Shown here: positions 25,218-37,100 of the stretch, one piece after another
Numbering within the stretch: position 1 is the first letter of the stretch
How the letters are laid out: every line of letters starts with the position of its first letter
Assembly (NCBI GenBank): GCA_014621405.1
Contig: JAANBC010000043.1
Span: 1 to 64,000 of the forward strand
DNA: 64,000 nucleotides
Direction: 5' to 3'
Source of the DNA: Stylonectria norvegica
Lineage: Eukaryota; Ascomycota; Sordariomycetes; Hypocreales; Nectriaceae
Notes under the pieces: model-generated
What the model was told of the DNA's origin: nothing
The model's database searches: none
Seen by the model: the letters and a program-made list of their open reading frames with translations, nothing else
Program-made: the position numbers and the translations under genes

Positions 25218-26526
25218 CAGACTGAATACGTGCTGGAATGATGAGTTTAGCCGCTGACATATGGATGAAACAATTGCAAATACGACCTTGCCCTCCCTGC
25301 TTACATGGACGCACCACCGTAGGCGATACGGTTGAAGGATCTTGCTGCATGTCGCACATCGAAACACAAAGACGCCAACTAACTAGCCCCTTGCTCCTCA
25401 ATGAACACAGTCTTTTAACAATTGACAACGACCCGAAAAGATGGATCGGCCTCCCTGTTTTTGGGCCGTATTCCTGTCCCTAGTACGTAGAAGGATTCGC
25501 CCGACAATATAAGTTGTGTTACACGCGCACTTACCTCTCCCAGTAGTGTGGATGAGGGATCCGAGTTTACGCAGATGCGTTGTATCACCGGCTCGATGTT
25601 GCCGTGAAGGATGGATCTCTAACACAGTAGGGAGGCTTCACTACCCGGCATAACTGAGAGAAGCCGAAAGGGCGACGCGCAGTATTCCAGAAGTGAACGT
25701 AGAAGATACCAATGTTGGTGGTTGCACAAACAGCGCCCGCGTCCTATTTTCATCCATGTCAGAACTTCATTGTGCCACGTCGACGAATATGTCAGATCCA
25801 AGAACCCAATTTCCAATATACTATCCCTCGTTATCGTATCTGCGCTCCTTCACCTCACCGCCGCGCACCTCAACTACCCCTACCATCCCATCCCCTGCGG
25901 CGTCCAGCTTGCCCCTGCGTGGTCGATATGCTCGGGCATCCCGACATCCGCAACTGCACCGACCTTGAGCAGTTCACGGGCAACTGCATCTTCCGAAATA
26001 CTTTTCCCCACTGCGGCAGGAATAGCGGCGAGCCGTTGTCGTGCGGTGAAATCGATGTTTGCTTCAACGATCCGAGAATACCGGGGAGTTGTAGCGTGGC
26101 CTGCGATATGCCGGGGGTTTTGCCTTCCGCCCAAGCTGGAGACCTGTGAGTGTGTGCTGGGGAGTGTGTTGATGGAACGTGATGTTGTGGTTATCAGAAG
26201 GAGGAGTGTGAAAAGATACGAAAGGCAACTGTTTGAGTATTTGACTTTGCGGAAGAGAGGGCGGAACTTGTAGCATAACACAAGAGAAGAGGAAAGAAGT
26301 GTAGTAGTATGTTCATGGCAATTTCAATTAAGAAAAGAGAAAGACTCTAACTGTATCGGCCTTCTATCATCGCTTCTTTTCCATCACAATGGAGACCATA
26401 TCTCTCTATAATCATCGTCCATACCCAAGGCCTGATACTGATCCAAGAAGGTGTGAAATCCACACCCATGTCATATATACTCGTATCCAAAATTTGCTTC
26501 AAATCCAAAGTCGTCGTCTTCATCGC
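25218..26526. other. Interval between RNase and transporter genes
   Basis: This is the 3' region of two convergent genes. It contains a possible small cysteine-rich coding region at 25780-26149, described separately. Otherwise nothing is recognised. Confidence 0.4.
25780..26149 (+). pseudogene. Possible small cysteine-rich secreted protein, frame broken
   Basis: One frame (about 25803-25900) reads like a signal peptide: ISNILSLVIVSALLHLTAA, then HLNYPYHPIPC. Immediately downstream a different frame reads a cysteine-rich domain: CPCVVDMLGHPDIRNC, GNCIFRNTFPHC, SCGEIDVC and GSCSVAC, ending at TGA 26147-26149. That is nine cysteines in under 80 residues. No intron with good borders joins the frames, and the signal-like frame has no ATG. 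It is either a frameshifted remnant of an effector-like gene or a gene whose exons I have not resolved. Its family is unknown. Confidence 0.3.
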
Positions 26527-28269
26527 TTAGAAGGTGTAGCGGAAGAAGGTGGCGTTGTCGCCTCGGTCCGACTCCATCTCCTTCTCGGCGCGGGTGTACT
26601 CGTGGGGGGCCTTGTTGGCAAGGTCGCGGCGGGCGTTCTCCCGGCGGAGGTAGATGGTCATGACGATGGAGAGGATCATGGACATGCCCGTGGTGGCGAC
26701 GAGGGTGGCGTGGCCGGAGCGGTAGTGGTTGACGGCGTCGTCCTTGCGGTAGATGAAGCCCGATATGGCACCGCCCAGGTTGCCGAAGCCGACGTGCATG
26801 GCGATGCCGACACCGCGCTTGAGCGAGCCGCCGATGTTGTTTCCGTTCCAGGCGACACCTTGGGGCACGTTGGGGTAGATGCCGCTGGTGACGAGGAAGC
26901 AGGCGAAGTACTTGACACCGTTGCTCTTGACGCCGGCGAGGAGAGCGAAGCCGAGCATGCTGGGGAGGTGTTAGTTGAGGTCATTGTGGAGGTTCAAGGG
27001 GGAGGCAGAGAAGACTTACGCGACGAGGCAGAAACCAATCATGTAGATACCACGCTGTTGTTGCCTGTCGGCCATGAAGCCACCACCAACGGTGAACAAG
27101 CAGGCGACGGCGTAAGGGGGAACGGTCATGAGCTGAGCAATCTTGTCGGTGAAGCCAAGGCCAGCAACGATGGTGGGCAAGAAGATGGAGATAGAGTAGA
27201 GAGGAATGTAGATGCCAATGGTGATGACCATGTGGACCCAGATCTTCCAATCCTTGAGGGCGTGCTTCATAAACTTCCAGTGGAACTCATCAGAGAGAAC
27301 AGAGCGATCCTCTTCCAGGCGGCGGACAACCTCGGTCTTCTCGGTGGGAGTGAGGAACTTGGCGGTATCGGGGTAATCGCACATGACGAAGAAGGCGGCG
27401 ACGGCGCAGACAAAGGTAGCGAGACCCTCGAGGATGAAGATCCAGGCCCAGCCGTTGAGACCGGCAACGCCAGACATCTCCATGATGCCGCGGGCGAGAA
27501 GACCGCCAAAGGCACCAGCAGCAGTGGCGGCGGAGAAGAAGATGGCCATCCGGAGACCGCATTCGTGGCGCTTATACCACATGGTGATGCTGCGAAGGGG
27601 GTTAGCTACCATGGTTCATGCAGAGTAGCGGGAGCTATCGATGGATCGATAGGCTTTGAGAGGAGTGGGCTTACTAGTAAGTGATACCGGGGAAGAGACC
27701 GCCTTCGGAGAGGCCTAGGGCGCAGCGCACGGCGAGAAGGCCGTTGAAGTCTTTGATGCCGCCCATGGCGCAGGTCATGGCGGACCAGACAACCATGATG
27801 AAGGGAATCCAAATGGAGGGGCGGAATCGCTTCATGGCCAAGTTGGAGGGGATCTCGGCGAGGACGTAGAAGGGGAAGAAGATGGAGACGGCGATCTAGG
27901 GCCCGTGTTAGTGGGGTGTTCTGGACAGAGTGAGGGTGTCGCCAACGGGTAGGTGGCCAGCTAGCTCGGTATAGCACTTACATTGTAGTCCCACTTGCCA
28001 GTCATGCCGAGATCCTTCTCGAGACCGGCCAGCTTGGCATTGCCGATGTTGGCACGATCGAGGAAGGATAGAAGGTAGAGCAGAGAGAGGAAGGGCAGCA
28101 GACGCATGTCCATCTTGCGGAGGAGCTTCTTCTCCTCCTTCTTGTCGAAGACCTCATCGGAGATGTTCTCGTGCAGCGAGATGGCCTTTTCGTAGTCGAC
28201 CTTTTCCATCGAGGACGTCTCGAGCTGGGTGCTCGCGGCGTCGACGGTGTTGTCCTTGTTGTGATGCAT
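26527..28269 (-). CDS. MFS transporter, allantoate permease (anion:cation symporter) type
   Basis: Four minus-strand exons (28269-27982, 27895-27675, 27589-27020, 26959-26527), with introns of 86, 85 and 60 bp, give 503 aa. The ATG at 28269 (MHHNKDNTVDA) is the first in frame. The cytosolic N-terminus ends with RKMDMRLLPFLSLLYLLSFL, then DRANIGNAKL, the hallmark of the Dal5/Tna1 family. Typical blocks follow: FPFYVLAEIPSNLAMKR, ALGLSEGGLFPGI, RRLEEDRSVL and WKFMKHALKDWKIW. Twelve hydrophobic segments can be counted around a central loop. The C-terminus shows NIGGSLKRGVGIAMHVGFGN and a short acidic tail. Such carriers import small organic anions (allantoate, nicotinate, pantothenate, dipeptides) with protons at the plasma membrane; the substrate is not predictable here. 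Confidence 0.93.
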
Positions 28270-31200
28270 GATGGGCACTGGTTGTGTGTGTTTGCGTGTG
28301 TGATGACACGAGTCGTAGGGTGAGTGAGTCTCGGACTCTGAGGGAGCGCAACAGCTCTGCAGGGGAGGGCTGGAGAGAGGGGGCGAGCTCTATCGATGAG
28401 AGCAGGCGAGAGGAGGTACAGTTGAGAGCGAAGAGAAGGGGGAGTGATGTGGATGCTGTGATGATCTGGAGAAAGAGCTGGGGAAGTCTGGGGAAGAGCC
28501 CACCTTATAAAGTCCTCGGGATGGAAGAGAATCTGGGGGTGGGAGGGAACTGGAGACTGTAAACTGGAGACAGCTGGAGTCTGGAGACTGGGGCGAAAGG
28601 GATGGAGTCGGGAGAGTGAGGACCAGCTTCCCCAGGACACGGTCCCTCAGAGTGAAGGGCAAGGATCGAGGCTTGAGAGGCTTGACTTCAGAGCCAGAGA
28701 CAGGGACCCGGAGTGCGCGACAAGGGTAGGGGGTACCCGTGTGAGTGTGTGTGAGAGTCTCTGTGTGAGCATGGGTCGTTCAGGCTTGAGAGTCTGTGTC
28801 TCTCCTCCTCCTCCTCCTCCTCCTCGTCTTAGCTTCTCCCCCATGCATCATCATCATCAACACCACAACCAACCAACAACACCGACTCCATATCCACCAC
28901 CACCAGAGAGACATCCATAATCTTATCCACCACGCATATCCACCGCCTCCACAATATCCCCCCCCCCTCCCTCTGAATGCCGTTCGTGCGTGGAGCAGAA
29001 CAAAACTTGGAGTCACGCCCGCGCCCCTCGCCGCCCAAAGCGGGCAAAACATCCATGCGGAAGCGGACCGAAGCCAATGGCACGGGCTCCAATGGCGATG
29101 TCTCATGAGGAAAACATCGACCCAGAAACGCCATCTTTTTCCCGCTGCCAAGAATACTTGACTAAAAGAAAAAAGCCGTGCGGGCACCGCATCTTGCCAA
29201 GAGAGGGAATCTTGGGGGAACCTTGCTCCCCCCCCCGTTGCCCAGCGCCGCCGCGGATTTCGGACCTGTAGGGTCGTACCTTGGTTATCCTGTCGTTGGC
29301 TCGTACTGTACTTCGTACTGTGGCATAACTCGGGAGAGGTATTGACGGAAAAAACGGGCAGTATCTGGACGGAAGCGTTTGGCGGGTATTCGTAGTTGTC
29401 TCCCGCTAATAGTGCTCAGACATGCATCGTGTCAGATATCCGTAGGTGCTGCGAACGGCCCCCTTGCACTCAGACAAAGGAAGAGGTGCAGCACCTCTCT
29501 CGTCTTTTCAATTCCCGTAAACCCAAAGTGAAGAAAGGTACTTGGTCTACCCTCGTCTTCCCCATCCTCCTAGGCTCCATGTGCGCCAAGCCCGGTAGTA
29601 TCAATCCTGGTGTCCCGCTGTCCAACATGCCAACGTAAGTACTGTAAGCCCCCAGGAAGCGCCCCCAAGGTTTCCGACGCGGCCATGTATTTGCACTAGT
29701 CCGGCCCTCCCTCTCCACCCCCCCCAAGTCGAACGCACCATGCCCCGACTGGTGACGAGCATGTGGCTTTTCGGGTTCGGAGGCATTTATTGCGAAAACG
29801 CTCGTATCATGCTGCTCGCCGGAAGGGCTGGCTCAGCGCCAGGGCTGAACATCGTGGCCTCATGTCGCTGCCAGCACAGCACCAGCCAGCGGCGCGTGGC
29901 TCTGGTACGAGGACGAGCACCGGAACCTGAAGAGAGGCGAGAGGCGACAAATGATAATTGATGGCGTCCCTGTCCCTGTCTTTGCTCTACTGTACTCTAC
30001 GGTACCGACCGTCTGCACTGCGCTTTCCCTGTCATGTTCCCTCAACGTCCCGTTCGCATCCGTCAATGTCGGTACGGCGGGGCCAAAAAGGCCACAGCGT
30101 CTTCCTCTTGAGGGCGACTGCAGCAGGTTGCCCGCTGGGCGACGACGCTGGCAGAGAGATGATGCCAGATCCTCGGATAAGATCATCTCGATTCCAGCAC
30201 TCGCGTCACCGTCGAGCCCGTGCATCGCATCAACGGCTCCAGTCTCCGGCTACGACTCTGGCTGACGACCTCTGCGACTCTGTCCAGGCTCATCGGTCCA
30301 CCGGAAGGGATCTGCTTTGGGATCTAGACTGCGACAGTCTGCAACGCGACCCTGGGCACTTGGCAGCTTCTCCCGGCGACGATCGTCGAGCCATGGCCTC
30401 AAGGTTGCGCGCCACCACATGGGAAACACGCGGCGAGCGCGTTTGGGCCCTGGCGCGAGCGATAGCCTACAGGAGATGATGTGAAAGAGGGCAGCACTAG
30501 TTGCAAATGATGGACGTGGTGGTGGGTGAGGAGGAAGAGTCTAAGAGGAGGAGGAAAAGTCTTGGTGGTGACGAAAGGGCATGAGGGGAAGCGTTGGGGG
30601 CGGGGGGATCTGAAGGAATCTGGACAGCAGTTGGGTGCTAAATTTACCTAACAGTGGTGTATCTGGGGCATAGGGCTTCCATTGGCAGTTGGGTCCAGCA
30701 CGGCGCTTACCTTAGTGGACGGGCCCTGGACCTCCCCCGGAGCAGAGCCCTTTTCAGCGGACGGCCCCCCGCCCCGGGCTGAGTTTAGCGCTCCAACATC
30801 TCCACCGGGCCACTCGACTGCTGCAGTGGAGCACTCCAGCTCCCCCGCGCGCCCGTCAGCAGATGCAATGCACCCTCAGCCAGGGGCCACGCACGCCAAT
30901 CACGGCTACTCCCATGGCCTCTAGCGGATCGTCTCGAGAGTGAAATGACCTTGATAGGAGTCATCAAGGCTCTCAGAGGTCAGGGCTCTGCAGTGGGCTC
31001 CTTAATTGCTGTCGTATTAAGGTGGGAGATAAGGTTGTTTTCTCCACCGCTTCCCCAGAAGTCCCCAGAAGTCCCCAGAGGACGAGTCCCGTCTCCACTA
31101 CTCCGCACTTTTTACCCCAGTGTGTCCGAGCGGTGAATCTACAGTGCCTATCCATCATTGATCTCAGCGCTTCCCCAGTGCATCTCATCAAATCCCCAGC

Positions 31201-34200
31201 GCCTCCATCTCTTCGACCATCCTCCTCCTTGGCATCTCGGGATACTTCCTAACCTGGCCTTTCTTGGCGCATATTATGGCCCACGTTTCATTGGCCCCCC
31301 GCTGTCTTTTCTCTCTTTCATCCTCAGGTCTTCTCCTCTTCTCCCTCTTAGCTCCCCCCTCCTAAAACTCTTCCCCATCCATCTCATTCCCATCCATGCC
31401 TCCCCCCTCCCACTCCCACCTGAGGCGTTATCAAATGGTGGTGTTGCCATATGGCAATATGCACTCACACTGCAACCCGGACAGACGGAAATCCCAGCGT
31501 CAATTTCATCCTGCCCTATTATCTATCTGTCTAGTCCGGCAGAAAATTCAGTCCGCCTGCGTGCCATGTGGTCTTGCAACCCGTAGACGCTTCGCAACGT
31601 GGCCGAGCACACCAGATCTGATGTGCAATCATCATCTCATCCCAGAAAACATGTGGCCAAACGTCGAACCATTCTCCCACACACGCCGCCCATGTGACCC
31701 TTCCTCCCCCAGAAACTCCCCAGAAAACCCTCCGACTCAGATTGCAAGGGCTAGGGGCATTCGGAGAGGGGGCCCAGAATCTTCGTGCCCCAAGATTCTA
31801 GATTGCGGGGGAGATTCCCCCGGTTCCCAGTTTTATTGTTATTGCTGGGGCTGGTGCTGGGGTTGCGAATGGAGTCGTGGAGTGACAGGGACATGGATTT
31901 GGAGTCGACATGTATCACACATCACACATCACACCTCCTCTTCCAGTCTCTTCCTTCCACCCTCCCAAACGTAGCCTGCCCCTAGCCTAGAATATCCAGA
32001 TAAGCACGTTTTCCAGCTGCATATTGGCATTGCTCTACCATCTCTATCGCGTCATCTCGTACAAATAGCCAAGCCCCTAGGGTTATGTCGCTAGCCCAGG
32101 AGGCTGAGGCGGCTCTAGTCTATTGCTTGTGCTGTGGATGATATGATGATGCATCCAGTTCACGGTCCATGTCTCTGATCCGAGGCTCACCACCAACCTG
32201 GCTTGACCTGTTTCATCCAGTGGCATGCAGGGCCTTGATTATCCTCGGTTATCATTCGAAACGACACCCAAAAAACACCAAAATCCACGGAGACATGGAG
32301 CTTTCCCCCATGTCGTCGGCCCAGCTCGGTTCATCCTCTTACACGGCCAAGCTCCCAACATCAACAAAGTCGGTGTCCGCGTTGACAAAGTCACCGCCCA
32401 GAGCCAATACCGGTATGTGCAAAAGCCACAGATCCAACGCCCGTCAATCTATCATGTATGCCGCCCGTTTAGACAGCAATGACAGCAAACTCGCATGACC
32501 ATCCCAGTGCATCCATCGTCGCAAGCCCAGAAGGGAGTCATCCAAAGCCACAATGGGCCGATGCAAAAAGCAAAACCATGCGAGAACGAAGCCTCCACAC
32601 CATCCGGCCGGCGCGGCAGCATCTCACGAACCAACCAAGCCTCGTGGGTGAACAGGTCAGAGATTTCCAATCCAGCCGTCTGTGCCAATCAGCGATAGAT
32701 GAAAAGATGGAGCGAGTGCATCATCCTCTACCAATATTGGCAGCCACGATACTAGGTACTCGTGTCGTTGAATTGGACGACGACTACGATGCCTTCACAG
32801 CATATCGGATTTTGCCCCCTTCCCCTCCCTCGGAAGTTTCCCGTGTTCTGAGTCTTTTTCTGTCCTGCATTATGTTTCATCCTCTTTGGGAAGCTTTCAA
32901 GTCCGTCATGTAAGTGTGCCCGAGGTTAGGACCCCTTCCCACCACGACAAGAGCTACGAGTCACACCAAGGTTGACAACCTTGACAATACAACCAGGGAG
33001 AAGAAGTCTTGTTCGATGCGTTTGGATGGCCATCGAAAGTCCCATCGCTGAAACTCGAGTCAGTCGTATCTTCAGCCCGCCTCTTTGTGACCGAGGTTGT
33101 CATCGATTTCAGTGCACATCAGCCCCATTGCCAACTTGCATTCAAGTTCACAAGTTGAATCACTAGACTAGCCATCTTATCGTGCCATCTCTCAAGTGCT
33201 ATTGTGTATGAGGGTTACTGGGTGTTTGTTCCATTGAACTTGACTAGGGGTATAGCAGTTGAAAGTTCAACCGTTGGCTCGTCAGTAGACCGAGGTTATC
33301 CTGATCTACTCTCCAATATCCAGGACCATGGACGCAAGATTGAGTTTTCCCCGGATAATCAGGTAACATCCTGGGCCAATTTTTGTGGGGTTTACGGTTC
33401 ATTATCGACTGGGTTGAGTCAAAGCTTGTCGGGTCTCAGCGTCAGCCTGGTCCAGGTCAAGGCTCCACGAACATTGGACTCCAACAATCATCCACCCCCC
33501 TTCCTCTTTTGGTCGAATTCAACTTAACTGGAGCACAAAGATCTGACTTGAACGACTCTCTATTGCGCCCGTGGCGTATTTTGGAAGCAACCTCGAGTTG
33601 CCGAGACTTAGTGCTCAATTTCATCGTGAACTCGGTCAGGCTCGGGACGAGACTCTGACCGAGGTTACGTGCGTACAATTTTTTTAATCAATACTTCCAC
33701 TGATGTCAGGCCTAGCTCACCAGAACCTCCTTCTTTGAGATCACTCTGTTATCTGAATTGCAGCTTCATCGTGGAACTTGCCCGAGAAAATGTCGAGTTT
33801 TACACTGACCGAGGTTATGCTTGGCCTGCCCCTTTTCTGCTCACAACAAGTTCGCAGGGCTTGCACTACCAAAACCATCCTCGAATGGTCCATCTTACAT
33901 CCCTCATTGAAAAACTTTGTTGAGCTGTCTGTCGAATGTTAGGATGTGGAATCCTGACGCAGCTGGGTCTCGTTGCGATCCGATCCCGAGCAGTGGGTAT
34001 CACGGCATCCCCCTTTCTCACAGAGAAATCTACCCGAAACGCACAGAAGGAAGTGAACCAGGTTTTCGACACCTCTGACAAGTCCTCGCTGCCATCGCTT
34101 ACAAGTCGGCGTCAGAGGGATCTGTCTGCTGCTTCTTCCCGTGTTAGCCCCTTACTCTTGAAGTGGCGCACTCGACTGTGGCAGACGCCGAAACTTATCA

Positions 34201-35021
34201 CACATTCACGATGAGCGCTGATAGCAAGCTGACGTCTTCGTATTACGTGCCGTTTCCTACCTGTATTTTGGCCACAATCTCGCCATCTGAGCTATGGCCT
34301 GCCGGCTCACGCAACCCACATCAAGTCAGTCAGTTGACCACCATGCTCCACCAACCTCTTGCTCGACACTGAAGACAACATGATCCGCCACGGAAACATC
34401 CTCCATGCAATACTATCGTTGGTCTTGGATATCCCATTACGGTATTACACACATAAGCTTGTATCTGCTCAATGCTCTTGTCAGAGGTGCATGTGATTGA
34501 TTCTGCGGTGGGCTGAAGTTGAACCCAACTGACGCCCAAGGCCTCGACCCCTTCCTCTACACCCTCTCTCATCACTTCCAGACTAACGATCATGCCGCCC
34601 TCCCCGAGAGTCTAGATCGCCCTGCCGCTGTTTGAAAAAACTCGCCCCTCTCGCCTACATTCGTCTCCGCATGTCCATCGGTAGTTCTACTGATCTGTGG
34701 CCGGGGCCTTTGCCGGGTATCATCCACGCACCGACTAGGACTGTGCCCACTGCCACACATGCCGCAGCATCTGCTTCGAACGAACCTCATACCGAAACTA
34801 TTTTCTTTGAACACTGCTCCGATGAAGCTTCATGCAATAACTGTTGTCTCTGAAGGGCGAAGATAATATGGATGACCTAAGCGATCGGCGTTTGCGGACA
34901 ATCGGAGTTAAGATGAAGATATCTCATGGCGTCAAATCCATCGACGGCCTCAGCCCACTACATCACCACCAGAAGCAGATTCCACTGTACTGTACCATCC
35001 ACTCGAACCGACATACCAGCG
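28270..35021. other. 6.7-kb region without a recognisable gene
   Basis: The left part holds the MFS promoter (TTTATAAGG in minus-strand sense at about 28505-28513) and CT/GA-rich low-complexity DNA. At 31,048-31,079 a 10-bp unit, AGTCCCCAGA, is repeated. Between 33,089 and 33,816 the 10-mer GACCGAGGTT occurs four times. Frames up to about 190 codons exist, but both strands compete and no motif is visible. The last kilobase precedes the regulator-like gene. Confidence 0.45.
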
Positions 35022-36518
35022 ATGGAATTTCAGTTCATTGACGGCAACGCTCCCAAAGACCGACGTTCTCGTAAGACGATCCGCAGCCATGTGATGAAGG
35101 GGAAGAACCTGGGCAAGACGATACAAAAGCGAGGTCGGAAACATGCAACGCTTCAGACCGGCTCCTTTCGTGACACCCAAGAACTCGTAGAAGCTCGGTC
35201 GAACAATGAATGTCCCCAAAAGTCTGGGAGTAGAAATCTCGTGTTCCCGAAGATCAGTGCCGCAGATGAGGACCTGGAACCGAGTAACTTCTTTACCGGA
35301 TTCGAGTTCTCGTACTTTGCCTTCCCAGTTCAATTCACCCCGTCTATGAGACGTCTGGTGTATCAATGTAGGATCCCCCCCTGTTGTCAAAGACACAAGC
35401 TGACCGTCGACAGTTCATTCGGCCATCAGTGCTGTTCTGTACCCTAACGAGTTCTGTCGCCCGGCTAGGGATGTGCAAAACCCGTGGTTTGAATATATGA
35501 TCACCGATCAAGCATGTAAAGAGCCTTGAACGAACGCATTCACCTTTTACAAACCCGCTTATAGTCATTCTTAGTTCTGCACTGTCTCCTCGCCATGGCA
35601 GCAACGTACATTTCCCTCTTCAAAGAACTTGACGAAGAACCCCCCGAAGCCACGCAGCACTTCTCACAGACGCTCCGCCTGGTCAATCGGGACATCTCTC
35701 AAGACCGCGTCCCAAAGGATCCTACTATCGCTGTTGTTGTGTCTCTTGCTATTCACTCGAACCTTAGCAACGACGCCAAGAGCAGTCGCATCCACCTCCA
35801 AGGTTTACAGCGCATGGTAGCTTTGTGTCCAGGTGGATTGACGGCGTTGCGAGGGCGAAACTCTGCGTTGGTGCAGAAGATCTACCGAACGGATATCGAC
35901 TACTCGATTATGCACGGTACGAAAACAATGTTTCCCTCGATGAGCGTGCCATTCGTGGGGGCAAATCTTCGACGGCTCCCCGATTCCCTCTGCCAGCTTT
36001 GTCTTCCCTTGCGGGCCATCGCACAGGATTTGATGGCGCTTTGCCGTCGGCCTCAAAGGGCGAAGATGGAGGGTCTTGACTATCAGGATGCCATCATCTC
36101 AATATGCCAGCGTCTGGTGAATTATTCTCCACTTGGAAACACACGTCCGCAGAACCCTCAGGACGACGTATGGCAACTGGGATTACTGTCCTTTATAATG
36201 ACCTTGATCTATTCCTCAAAGTGTTTACACCGTATCTACTGTCGCTTCTTCCAACCGCTGTTTCGAGCTCGATTCCAAAGCGACATGTTCATGCTGGAAG
36301 CTTCGCCTCGGTTTTGGCTCCTCTTCGTCAATGGGATGACAGCTTCCGATGAGCATGCTCAGTGGGCTTTATCGCGTATACGGGAGGTAGCAATTGAGCT
36401 TCAAATCAAAACTTGGGGAGAAGCCAAGGAGCATCTACAGGTCTATCCGTGGATTGCAACTATCCACGAAACACCTGGACGACATTTCTGGGAGTCGATC
36501 ATGTCCTTCCCTAAGTAA
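35022..36518 (+). CDS. Fungal transcription-factor-like protein lacking a zinc cluster
   Basis: Three exons (35022-35367, 35414-35515, 35575-36518) separated by 46- and 59-bp introns give 463 aa. The start MEFQFIDGNAPKDRRSRKT leads directly to the basic motif IRSHVMKGKNLGKT and RGRK, common at the N-terminus of a large group of ascomycete regulators. The middle exon supplies FHSAISAVLYPNEFCRP and NPWFEYMITDQ. The body carries the block AVVVSLAIHSNLSND followed by SRIHLQGLQRMVAL and QKIYRTDIDYSIMHGT, the conserved core of the fungal-specific regulatory domain (Fungal_trans_2 type). There is no Cys6 binuclear cluster anywhere upstream in frame. It may act without DNA contact, or bind through the basic N-terminus; both are inference. 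It is tail to tail with oxidase 2. Confidence 0.78.
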
Positions 36519-37100
36519 TCAATTGCAGGGTAGACGTCTTCACGTGGAAATTTTTACAGCGCCAACAGATTTGTTCTATGTCTTACACCGAGACCTTTCT
36601 CAACTACACGACAAGATCTCTGCCTCCTAGATTTCAAGAAGCAATTGTAACGGTATCTTACAAGTGCGTGCAAGAGCATCTCGAATGCGAAGTAGCTCTC
36701 CTAGAGATATTCGATTTGAGGACATGCGACGTTCGTCACATCCAGAAGTATTATCTTGCCTTTGAGCTGGAGAACGACAAGTTGTTGCAGCAGCAGAGAG
36801 CTTTTTTGATATCACGCGTGTTTTCCGCCTACGGTAAGACTACGGCCAACAAATTCAGATCGAAGATTCGCGCATCTCAACTAATAGCAGTATAACAACT
36901 TCCTTTATGCTGCGGCTTACACAAACGAAAGCAGGGGCAGGTTCTCAAACGAGACAGTTGAATGACATAATCGAGAGACAAGATGTTGGATAGGGGAAGG
37001 GAGGCATGATGGCCATATTAAATTAATCCAAGAGAAATTGTAGATGGCTCGTGGCCAAAGACAAGGGCGCTAACGAAGGAACAACTGTGTAAGAGATACC
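36519..37100. other. Convergent intergenic spacer
   Basis: About 580 bp lies between the 3' ends of the regulator-like gene and oxidase 2. An open frame of 105 codons (36578-36895) has no recognisable motif and overlaps the expected 3' UTR, so it is not called. Confidence 0.45.

Noticed and set aside
26389..27684. 431-codon plus-strand frame rich in Gly, Asp, Glu and Val
   Set aside because: It is antisense to the MFS transporter exons, runs through two of that gene's introns, and reads as a G/C third-position shadow with no domain.
31048..31079. Short AGTCCCCAGA tandem repeat
   Set aside because: Only about three units and no context; treated as low-complexity DNA.
32479..32913. 144-codon plus-strand frame
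   Set aside because: No recognisable family, competing frames on both strands, and no splice-linked partner.
36578..36895. 105-codon plus-strand frame after the regulator-like gene
   Set aside because: It could be a small gene, but it overlaps the expected 3' UTR and has no signature, so evidence is too thin.
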